From: Tuctoria greenei
Lineage: Eukaryota; Streptophyta; Magnoliopsida; Poales; Poaceae
Direction of reading: 5' to 3'
Assembly (NCBI GenBank): GCA_036927565.1
Contig: JAYESD010000007.1
Location: forward strand, 6,655,644 to 6,719,643
DNA: 64,000 bases
Position numbers and translations under genes: made by a program. Position 1 is the stretch's first letter. Each line of letters opens with the position of its first letter. Positions 22,284 to 31,598 of the stretch are shown here, one piece after another. The notes under the pieces are model-generated. The model was given only the letters and a program-made list of their open reading frames with translations, was not told where the DNA came from and made no database searches.

Positions 22284-22756
22284 CTACTTCTCCTTCTCTT
22301 CCTCCTCCTCCTCCTTTGGATCCTTGCTGGGCGGGGGTGCCTCCCACGGCCGAGACGGGAAGCCCAGATTCCTGGACGTCGCCGCCACCAGGTTGTCGCG
22401 GCCGGCGATGCCGAGCTCGTTCGCTAGCGTCTCTCAGGGGACGTCGAGGTGACCGGCCAAGTGCGTCATGGCAAAGACGTAGTGGCTCGTGGTCCTCATT
22501 GCAGCATAATCTGGATGGGCACCAAGCCCAAGGCAAAGCATGGAGCGCGATGTATTGTCAAATACATTGCACGCCATCTTCCGGAGAGCCACTCCTTGTT
22601 CGGGGGAGTCCGATCAGGGACGCTTCCCTTTGGCGTCCTTCGGCGGGCTTGGCGGCGGCGTTTTCTTGTCAGCATTGGTGTTCTTGGCGCAGTTTTGGGA
22701 AGAGAGGAAGAGTGGTTGTGCGGAGAAGATGATGGTGTGCCCGGGTGATCTTATAG
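22284..22756 (-). pseudogene. Family copy 3, degenerate
   Basis: From ATG at 22577 to TAG at 22284 the frame (98 codons, one TGA at 22434-22436) contains NVFDNTSRSMLCLGLGAHPD, YVFAMTHLAGHLDV and ETLANELGI, aligning with the core of copies 1 and 2 (DVF-TS-SC-RLGLG, FGLGFVA-RL-LYETI). The tail is acidic (about eleven Glu/Lys residues). Upstream, a TATA-like GCTATAAG at about 22750 is in the same context as the other copies, but the N-terminal Pro-rich part is not recoverable in one frame. It appears to be the oldest and most damaged copy. Confidence 0.65.
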
Positions 22757-22978
22757 CGTAGTAGCAGCCTGGATGTTCGTCTCTCGATGCACGCAGTAGT
22801 GGTGATGGGATGTGGAGCGATTCCAATTGAATTCAATGATGTGCATGCGCTGCGGGCGTTTAAGGCGCCTCGGTGAGTGGCGCGCACGTAAGCTCGGTGT
22901 GCCCGGTCGCATTAGCCGCCTGTACAAATGTCTACGGCTTCAAGGACCAAACCTTATGTGGCAAACAACAACGTATAA

Positions 22979-23988
22979 TACTTCCTCCGCCCCAACTCAA
23001 CTCTATTTTTGTTATGGTCGAACTTACCTTTGACCAATGATTTATATGGATTTTATTAACTTCAATAACATGTAGTACTAGATTGTATATTATGGAAATA
23101 TTTTCATGGTGAATCTAAATGTACAATTCTTGTATTGTTAAAACAGATGAACAATTCTTGTATGGTTCGGGTACCACTCTCGGGTAACTGAAATAACCGA
23201 ATAGTCGGTCCATCAAATGATAAGTTAAATTATGCGTGGTAAACTATGAACAATTCAAATTTAGATATTTTATTTTCAAGTTGTGATGTGTGAAGTTGTT
23301 GGATTTAAACGTTTATTTTTGATTTTTCATTTGTCAATTTATAGTAAATTACCTCATGGGATTAAATTTATCAACCATGTTAAATTTATGCAAACATGAC
23401 ATGGATATAATGTATACTTCGGATATATCGGGTAGGACCGAAGACCGAACCGTAATTTTGGTACCCAAAATGTTTGGGTACCTAATATTATTACAACAAT
23501 TCGGGTAGTGATTCCAAGAAACCGTATTTTGAAAAAGATCGGAATATCCGAACTGAAATATCGAGTAGACCGAATGCACACCCCTAACGTAAATCCACCC
23601 GAATTAATTAGCTAGTTTGAGGATGAATGAAGTTGAGCTTGCGACCTTGATGAGCACCATAATTGTTTTGAGCGGCGATTAGTTTATGGCATCATCAAAT
23701 CTGGAGTAATTTTTCTAGATCATTTGGGGCCGAAAAATTAGTTAACACGCTATATATGCGGAGAAAGATTAGGATATGCTACCTATTGCATGTGTTGAAT
23801 AACCCTGCGCCGTGGACAACATATCCGACACTTCATTCTGGTCGCCAGGATCATTTTGCCCCAAGTCATCTGGGGCAGCAGGCGGAGGACCTTGATCATC
23901 AGGATAAGGACCAGACAAGAAATCATTGGTCAAAGGTAAGTTTGACCAAAGCTAAAAATAGAGTTGAGTTGGGACGGAGAGAGGAGTA
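22979..23988. mobile_element. 1.0-kb mariner/Stowaway-like element with long inverted ends
   Basis: The element 22981-23986 is flanked by TA. Its inverted ends are about 65 bp, sharing CCCAACTCAACTCTATTTTT, then TTGGTCAAACTTACCTTTGACC-type sequence (left 22988-23040, right 23928-23978 in reverse). The interior includes AC-TCGGGTA-type words (23160-23590) but no transposase frame, so it is a nonautonomous derivative. Confidence 0.8.
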
Positions 23989-24388
23989 CTTTTTATAGAC
24001 CGCTTTGTAGGCCCCGCTGCAGGCGATCTCCTGCCTGCTGACAACTCCAGCGGCTAAAGTAGCGTACAGCTGCACTTTAGAAGCCATAACTCTGGTGCTC
24101 GTCTTTTGTTTAGCCCAGTTTGCATCAAAGGAAACTCACAGGACAATTTAAAGGAATGGAATCCTCCGGAAGGGAAAGACATTCATACGAGTTTTGCAAG
24201 TAGCATTCCAAACGGTGCACTTTAGAAGCCATAACCATCACTACGCGCGTCTCATCGTCTTCTCCGCACGTACTAATAAAGACACACCATCCTCTTCTAC
24301 ACAACACACACAAGCCATCCTATTCTCCGCGTTTACTCTTCCTATTCATCTCCATCGTACGCGCCCTCATTGGTTCCCTTCGAAGCCC
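23989..24388. other. 5' flank of the F-box-type gene, with local duplications
   Basis: GCACTTTAGAAGCCATAAC occurs at 24072 and again at 24217. The segment 24100-24187 recurs at 25288-25375, and 23994-24085 recurs in diverged form at 25740-25830. No TATA box was identified with confidence. Confidence 0.6.
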
Positions 24389-24994
24389 ATGGAGTTCCCC
24401 TTGCCGCACGATATTGCGGTCCAGATCGTGGGGTGGGTCGCCGCAACCTCCCCGCAGCCCATGGATGACCTCTCCAGTCTGTGCGCCACCTGCAAGGCCA
24501 TGCACGCGGCATGCCGGGATCGCGCCGCGGGCAGGCGCGTGGCGGTGGAGTGGGAGAGCATCTGAAAGCTTAACTGGAGCTACGACCGCCTCGTGGAGCG
24601 CCTGGCAATCGTCGGCAACCCTCATGCGTTCTATGTCACCGGGTTCGACCTCGTCTTCCTACACGGTCGCGAGCAGCCGGGCACCCAGTTCCTTGCCCGG
24701 GTGGCCGCGAACGGCCACATGGTGGTGGCCTACGTCCTCGCCATGCTCTGCTACGACGCCGACCGCAGGGCCCGCGACGCCTTCGAGTATATCCGACAGG
24801 TCGAAGGTGAGGCCCACGTCGGCTACAACAGGGCCGGGTCCATCGCGATGAAGTGGACCAACAAGGAGCGCTACAGGTGTTGGCATGAAGCCATGAATAG
24901 TATTGATGGTGTCGTCTGGAGGTTTCTGGGTAGGCCTCGTCAGGAAGCACCGCCGGTGGCGGTGCCCAACATTGATGATGACGCTTCGGGCTGA
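24389..24994 (+). pseudogene. F-box-type protein, one premature stop
   Basis: The frame has 202 codons: MEFPLPHDIAVQIVGWVAA opens an F-box-like N-terminus (LP-DI--QIV--VA, then DDLSSLCATCKAMHAACRD), followed by a region (CYDADRRARDAFEYIRQVEG, WTNKERYRCWHEAMNSIDGV) that I associate with a grass F-box/SKP1-interacting family. Such proteins recruit targets to SCF ubiquitin ligases. TGA at 24563-24565 (codon 59) follows VEWESI; a Trp codon (TGG) is expected there, so one G-to-A change broke it. The frame stays open to TGA at 24992-24994. The rest is well preserved, so the break looks recent. Confidence 0.75.
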
Positions 24995-25971
24995 TCAATA
25001 GGGGGGAACCAGGGAACTGCCCGCTGCGGCAGGCCTACGTGGGAGGAGTGGAGAGTCTTCTGTACTGAGAACTGTAGGATTAAGCACGAGCATGACCTGT
25101 TCTGTCGTCAAGCATTGCACTCTATGGGTTCTATTCCCTCCATTCCCATTTGGATGCACCCCTAGTTCTCCCAGCGCCAATTAAAAGAGAACAAAGGGAG
25201 TATATGAAATATACTTGTAATATATTTGTTTCCCGTATATGCCCGCTCGTCTCTGATGAATATTGCACTTGTTGTGTTTCCCCTTATGCGCGCTCATCTT
25301 TTGTTTAGCCCCGTTTGCATCAAAGGAAACTAACAGGACAATTTAAAGAAATGGATTCTTCCGGAAATGAAATACATTCAACCATACAATAGTTTGGAAC
25401 AAAGGAAATCAGTGTTCCCTTCTCTCTGTTCATTGTCTCCACTTTTCATTCCAGTCGTCGCTAATCGACAGAACTAGCTGTTACATGATCCCCAATAAAC
25501 ACAAAATAAACTAATCAGAACATCTAGTCCGCAACACTTCCCTTGAAGCAGTGGTAATAACTTCTGGCTGCGTATAGGAGTAGTGGTAATGATTACACCC
25601 ATATAGGGGCACAGGGCCAGTAGTACCTTGGAGTTCTACCTATATTTTTCTAATATTTTTCTTGTCCTTTCTTTTCTTTTCTCTCTGTTGATTGTCTCCA
25701 CTTTTCTTTCTAGTCATCGCTACCTGTTAGTACTTTATACTACTTTACAGCCGCTTTGCAGGCCCCGCTGCGGGCGATCTCCTGGCACCTCCAGCGGCTA
25801 AAGTATCGTACATGCAACTTTACAAGCCACAGGCGATGTGGAGGGTCATTCATTAACAGAGAATACATATAGGATAGATAGTTCTATAAACAGCAGATAG
25901 AAAACAAAATAAAAGATGGAACCGACGAACAACATTGAGTTCATTATCATAAAACATTATAGCCTCGTACC
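24995..25971. other. 3' flank with duplicated segments and a MITE remnant
   Basis: TATTCCCTCCATTCCCA (25129-) facing AAAGGGAGTATA (25193-) may be a decayed Stowaway MITE. Duplicated blocks match the 5' flank of the F-box gene, as listed there. CTCTCTGTT-ATTGTCTCCA occurs at 25425 and 25681. Confidence 0.5.
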
Positions 25972-26053
25972 TATATTACTTGTCCTTAGAACAAGTTTTT
26001 AGTTCATATTTGAACTAGAAAACTTGTCCTAATTATTAACGACAAGTAATATG
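25972..26053. mobile_element. Small palindromic MITE
   Basis: The outer arms ATATTACTTGTC / GACAAGTAATAT (25973-25984, 26041-26052) and inner arms AGAACAAGTTTTTAGTTCA / TGAACTAGAAAACTTGTCC make an almost fully paired hairpin. The superfamily is not settled. Confidence 0.65.
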
Positions 26054-26236
26054 GGAAGGAGGAAGTACAAAACATGAAAATCAGTAGCACGAAACAAGAA
26101 AAAATAAAACATCACAAAAACAAGAAGAGAAAAACATCACGACTGGATTAATCAGTGTCAAAAGATTTCCTGTTTTAAAGTTGGGTTGAACTAGAATGTA
26201 ATCAGATGCTTGGTGCAATCGTACATAAACCACCTT

Positions 26237-26374
26237 CAACCGTTGGATCGATCTACATTATGGTCATTGAACATTTTTATTTAACCCCCTCCACCAGGTG
26301 GAGGGGTGGTTGTGGTGGTGGAAGGGGTTAAATGAAAAGATGTAATAATTGTAGGATGTATAGATCCAACAGAT
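26237..26374. mobile_element. 138-bp MITE-like hairpin
   Basis: The end CAACCGTTGGATCGATCTAC pairs with GGATGTATAGATCCAACAGA at the other end. Internally TTTAACCCCCTCCACCA pairs with TGGTGGAAGGGGTTAAA. Purine-pyrimidine arms give a strong predicted stem. Confidence 0.7.
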
Positions 26375-26424
26375 GAAAATCTTTGAGCCTAGGGAATAAA
26401 ATATAAAACGAAGCTACGCGGCTG

Positions 26425-27085
26425 GCCGAGTGCATGTACAGTCCGGGCCGGTGTGCCGGTGCACCTTAACCCCTGTTGTGCGTCATCCCCGATGGTTGTT
26501 TGGAAGACCCTTACAGGCAGACCAGGATCGCCTGACGTAGTGAATTTTACTGCATCCTATTTTTAGGAGTCTTTTTAAATATGGCATTTTCTCATTAATT
26601 ATTGCGGTCGATCTACATGACACTTCATGATCTAGGAAAAAAGAAACAAGATTGTACTTCATGCTGATTCAAACAAGAGGCAATGAAAATAGAAACTTTT
26701 GAGTTCTTGTCAAGTTTACAAAATGAAAGCATCAGAACCCTCCCTAATGTCCTCGATAGTTAATGTGTTTTTAATCCTGTTTATTTGTTATAGAAGTTTC
26801 TTTTATTTAGATGTTTGAAGTATGCATCATTATATGCATGTAAACTCTTTCTCATGTTGAAGCAAGCAGGCAAGAGTTTAAGAAATGATTTCAATGGACC
26901 CCTTAGTTGGATAGCTGGGAAGTACAACCATCGGATCAAAACAAACGGTGGATGCAGTCTTTACTACACGCATGTAGTAAAATGTCGCTACGTCAGGTGA
27001 TCCTGGTCCAGGCAGGTATGCTCTAATTCCTGTCCTCCAACTCCATCTAAGCTTCTGATGACACAGGTGGTTCACAACCAGACAG
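26425..27085. mobile_element. MULE-like terminal repeat interrupted by a 488-bp insertion
   Basis: The outer repeat (GCCGGTGTGCCGGTGCACCTTAACCCC ... ACAGG | TATGCTCTAATTCC ... CTGATGACACAGGTGGTTCA) is a diverged copy of the arm at 27395-27550. It is split at 26520/27009 by an element (26521-27008) with inverted ends ACCAGGATCGCCTGACGTAG / CTACGTCAGGTGATCCTGGT, flanked by CAGGCAG on both sides (26514-26520, 27009-27015). Confidence 0.7.
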
Positions 27086-27394
27086 TAGAAAGGATAAGAA
27101 TGCACACATGTAACAGTCATTGTTGACTGCGTTGGTCTAACGTCATTGTTTGACTGTGTTGGCCTACGTTTAGTAATTAACTCTAGCTTTTGAATCTGTG
27201 TAGTGCGAAAGGGTTTAGTTTTGGTTTCACACTACACTAGCTAGCCTATATAAAGTGTATCTGAGTTCCCTAATGAATACACAAGAAACATTCTCCATAC
27301 AGAATAGTCTCGAGACCAGTAATCTTTCCCCGCATGCTTCTGCTTTCTTCTGCCGGAGGTTCGAAGGAAACTAGTACACAGTTGGTCGGGTACA
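27086..27394. other. Unassigned, LTR-like promoter sequence
   Basis: A TATA box (TATATAAAG at about 27246) and GTTGACTGCGTTGG-type repeats at 27124 and 27152 are seen. It could be part of a solo LTR, but no matching ends were found. Confidence 0.35.
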
Positions 27395-28033
27395 CGTATG
27401 GTACTGGTGTGCCGGTGTACCTTAACCCCACGTCGTTAGTCCCCGGTAGTTGTTGAGAAGATCCTTACAGGTATGCTTTGATTCATGTCCTCCTACTCCA
27501 TCTCTAGGTTTCTGATGACACAGACAGTTCACCCCAGACAAACCAACAAAGCCTCAGTGTTGACCGGCATGCATGTTTTTTGATGAAAAACTGACTGCGG
27601 CCCCCGCAGTAAATTTTTCAACAAAAAACTTGCATGTCGCCCGCTTGCCTCCTCCCATTTGTACTCCCATGCGTATTCTCGCTGACGTGTCATCATCTTA
27701 TTTGTTGTGAAGATATGATAGTTAAACTAAGCATTAATAAATGGACCAATAACATTTTGACACATCAGCGGGATGACGCATGGGAGGACAGAATGGGAGG
27801 CCCCCGCAGTCAGTTTTTCAGTGAGGGATCTTCTTTTTTGAGAGGGAAAATACATTAAGAAACTTGCATGCCACTCATCACCGAGGCTTTGCTAGTTTGT
27901 CTGGTGGTGAATCGCATGCGTCATCGGAAACCTATATGGAGTTGGACGACAGGAATCAGAACATACCTGCAGGGGTCTTCCAACCACCACCGGGGTCGCA
28001 CGGCGGGGGTTAAGGTACACCGGCACACCCAGA
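27395..28033. mobile_element. Mutator-like nonautonomous element with about 150-bp inverted ends
   Basis: The left arm (27395-27550) and right arm (27868-28033, continuing at 40336-40355) are inverted copies: GGTGTGCCGGTGTACCTTAA pairs with TTAAGGTACACCGGCACACC, then GATGACACAGACAGTTCACC pairs with the segment near 27900. The long arms suggest a MULE. The Sirevirus at 28034-40335 is inserted in the right arm. No transposase frame lies between the arms. Confidence 0.7.
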
Positions 28034-29397
28034 TGAAAGCATCTAGGCCCCCCCTCATGTAGTATGGTTTTGGTGATTAATGACAACCATTGAACTTTAC
28101 TAATGAATTTGTGAATGCAAGGCCCCCATAAACACTCAATAAAATGAAATGAACATGTCATTGGAGACCCATAGATACTCAACTTTCGAGATCAAATTCA
28201 TGAGATAAAGACAAGATGTGAAGGCTCTATGTCTAAGTCACTCAATCAAAAATTGACAACATACAATGCTCAAGAATCATCAGAGAGCCTTGTGGAACAA
28301 ATGTCTAAGAGGTCATTCGAGCAAGACACAAAAGATTCACTCAAGACAACTCGTAGCAAACAAAATCAACTCACCGGATCAACCGATAATTTCCAAAATG
28401 AACACATCGGTCGAGTTGACTCAACTGAAGGAAAAGACCTCAGACAAATGAACTCACCGGATCATCCGATGTGAATGGCTCAACAACATCGGTGCATCAG
28501 TACAGTTTGCAGTACAATTGGAACAAGTGAAGCACCGGATCATCCGATGTGCAGACTTACACACATCGGTTGATCACTCCAGTAAGCATCAAGATCAAGC
28601 AAATTCTGGAGGAAGAGCCACCAGATCATCCGATGAGAAGACTGGGGGCAACATCGATCTAATAACGGTAATATCTGACACAATGACATCAGCCAAAGTA
28701 ATTACACCGATGATAACTAGAGGGGAGACATCGGATCATCCGGTGTTCACAGAAAAGTTCTGTCAGCCTACTTTTCCAACGGCTATTTCGGTTAAGCTGG
28801 CTATAAAACCCCTCTAACCCAGTCACTTCGACAAGTCTTGATCACCTGAAGCCAACTACACATCCAAGAGCATTCAAGAATATAGAGCATACATTTCCAC
28901 ACTTTTAGATCATTTGTAATAGGCTAGAGAGAAGCTTGTGTGTGTTCTTTCTTTGTGATTGAACTCTCTAGGCTAGTGAGAAGTTGAAGAAGATCGTTCC
29001 GGAGCTTGCCAAGGTGTGTGTGGAAGCCCGGAACATCGAAGGTTGTACAAGGCTTGAGCTCCACCTTGCCGGAGATGGCGAACGGAGAAGATTAGTGAAG
29101 ACTCCATTGTCTCGGTGACATTGGAAGTGGCAAAACCCTTCGGTGGGTGCCACAACGTGGACGTAGGAAGATCCTTGCGATCTTGCCAAACCACAGGATA
29201 AACCTTCGTGTCCCCTAGCGTTTGCATTTCTCTCCCTCTCTTTACATTATGCAATCTTTACTTCACAAGTTATATCTACGTTGATTGCATAGTTAAAACC
29301 GCATTGGGAATTGGGCTTAAGTAGTTCGTTTTTAATTGCCTTAAAATTTGAAAGAAAGCCCAATTCACCCCCCCTCTTGGGCGTTTTGATCCTTACA
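28034..29397 (+). repeat. 5' LTR of element G
   Basis: It contains about six copies of a palindromic motif near ATCGGATCATCCGATG (28374-28745) and a TATA box (TATAAAA, 28802-28808) downstream of them. It ends with a C-rich run and TTACA. Confidence 0.93.
28802..28808 (+). promoter_or_regulatory. LTR promoter TATA box, element G
   Basis: CTATAAAACCCC lies at the same place in both LTRs (28802 and 39740), directly after the palindrome cluster. Confidence 0.55.
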
Positions 29398-29399
29398 AT

Positions 29400-29417
29400 T
29401 GGTATCAGAGCGAGGTT
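29400..29417 (+). other. Primer-binding site of element G
   Basis: TGGTATCAGAGCGAGGTT starts two bases after the LTR. TGGTATCAGAGC is the usual copia site complementary to the 3' end of initiator tRNA-Met. Confidence 0.9.
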
Positions 29418-29457
29418 GCTCATAGGATCATTCTAGCTTCACCGCTAGAGAGCAAAA

Positions 29458-31584
29458 ATGGCCAAGGTTGGGGGTTTGGTTCCTATCTTCGAGGGCAAGA
29501 ATTTTGCCTATTGGAAAGCACGCATGTGCGCTTACCTTGAGGCTATTGCCCCCGAAGTTTGGGAAGCGACTCATGCGGGATTTGGAGAACTTAACTATGT
29601 GGGTGATCAAGTTAAGTGGGATGCTAAGGCTAGGAATGCTATTTATGAATGCATAAGTCAAGATGTCTTCTCTAGGATTGCTAGTAAGGAGAAAGCTTGT
29701 GAAATTTGGGCTTGCTTGATAGAAATCCATGAGGGCTCATCTCGTGTAAAGGAACTTAAATATCACATGCTCAAAGCTAAATATGATGAATTTAAGATGC
29801 TTCCTCATGAAAATGTTAATGAAATGTTTTCACGCTTAAATGTTCTTATTGAGGAAATCAATGCTCTTGACATTGCGTCTCTTGGCAAGGGACTTATTAA
29901 CCGCAAGATCCTCATGCTCCTTCCCAAGCTGAAGTACAACATCATCAACTCCATGCTCCAAAAGGAATCACTTGACAACATTGAAGTTTCGGAGCTCATT
30001 GGAGAAATACACGCTCATGAGATGAGTGTACTTGGGATGATGGAGCAATCATCATAAAAAACAATTGCTCTAAAGGCCTCCACCAAGAAGACAAGCTTCA
30101 AGAAGAAGAAGGTGGTTGAGCCTAGCTCAAGTGAAGAAGACCAAGCGTCAAGTGAAGATGACGATGATGAACTTGCCTTGATGATGAGAAAGTTCTCACG
30201 CTTGAACACCAAGATCACCAAAAAGGGATACACCTTTGATCCCAAGAAGAAGGCATTTCTACCAAGGAGAGACGATCGCAAGATATGCTACAATTGTGGA
30301 AATCAAGGCCACATCTCCTATGATTGTCCAAAGCCGGACAAAAGGAGAGAGAACTACAAAGGCAAGCAACGCAAGCTTGAAGAAAGTGATGATGATGAAG
30401 AAGAAGCCAAGCCCAAACCAAGAGCCTTTGGGAAGAAGAAGCAAGACAAGGGCAAGAAGGCAAGACTCTTCCCAAAGAGGAGAAATGGTCCACAAAAGGT
30501 GTTTATGTGTGAGGCAAATGAATGGGTCACCGACGAAGAAACAAGTGATGAGGAGAGTGAAGAAGAAGAAGAAAGCTTGGCCGGCCTTGCCATTGTCAAC
30601 CATGATGACTCACCTCTTCCTCCACCACCCATGTGCCTCATGGCTAAAGGTAACACTAAGGTATGTGACGACTCTAGTGATGATGAGCTTTCCCCCGATG
30701 ATTTAACTTCTTTGATTAATGAATATCATGCTATCATTAAGAGAGAGAAGAGTAAGGTTAAAACTCTTGAAGAAATTCGTGCTAAACTTGAGAGTGCTAA
30801 CCTTGATTTGCTTGACAAGTATGAAAGCATACTTAAAGAGCATGACACGCTCAAATCCCATGTCAAGCAAATTGAGGAAGAAAATGCTAAAATCAAGGTA
30901 GACAATGATGAGCTCAACATAGCACACCAAACTCTCTTGGAGGAGCACAACAAGCTAACTCAAGAATACCAAACACTTAACATTGCTCATGACATGCTTG
31001 ATCAAGAGTTAAAAGATGCAAAGAAACAAACTCTTAATGATAAGATATCCATTACTTCGCATGTCTCTAATGTCTTGGACAAGTCTTTGTCTTTGAAAGC
31101 TAATGCTAGGGAGAAGGACTTGTTGGAAGAAATTGAGAGTTTTCGCACTAGTGTGGCTAGACTTTCAAAAGGTGAAGTCAAGCACAAGGAAATCCTCTTC
31201 CAACAAGCAAAAGCCTTCAACAAAAGAGGACTTGGATCCTTCCCGGTGCCTAACAAAGGAAAGGTGCCCTTACCGGAGCTTAGAACAAGCTTCATCAAGG
31301 AAGTTGGTTCTTATTGCCAACATTGTGAGGTCACCGGTCACCACACAAGGGAGTGTCCTCTTCCTAACCGACCTTCACCTAAATTGCCTACTAACTACAA
31401 ATCTATTTTCAATGATCGCTATTATCTTCTTAGCAAAGTGAATGGCAAGGTGAAAGCTAGGTTCATTGGCAAAGACATGAAGAGCATGAAGGGGAAGCTC
31501 CCCAAGAAACTTTGGGTCCCAAAGACACTTGTATCTCACATACAAGGACCTAAGTTGGCTTGGGTGCCTAAATTCAAAAATTAA
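29458..31584 (+). pseudogene. gag: Sirevirus gag (element G), one premature stop
   Basis: About 708 codons from MAKVGGLVPIFEGKNFAYWK to TAA at 31582-31584. The first 200 residues are the copia gag core (YWKARMCAYLEAI, RVKELKYHML). A CCHC zinc knuckle CYNCGNQGHISYDC lies at about residues 278-291. Next come an acidic/basic stretch, a coiled coil of about 200 residues (30700-31200), and a second knuckle CQHCEVTGHHTREC near 31315-31355. TAA at 30055-30057, in a run TCATCATAAAAAAC, interrupts the frame at codon 200; it remains open afterwards. Gag would form the particle and bind RNA. Long gag with a coiled coil is typical of Sireviruses. Confidence 0.92.
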
Positions 31585-31598
31585 CTTCATGTGTGTAG

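Noticed and set aside
27086..27394. Solo LTR with TATATAAAG promoter
   Set aside because: No matching TG...CA ends with a target duplication could be found.
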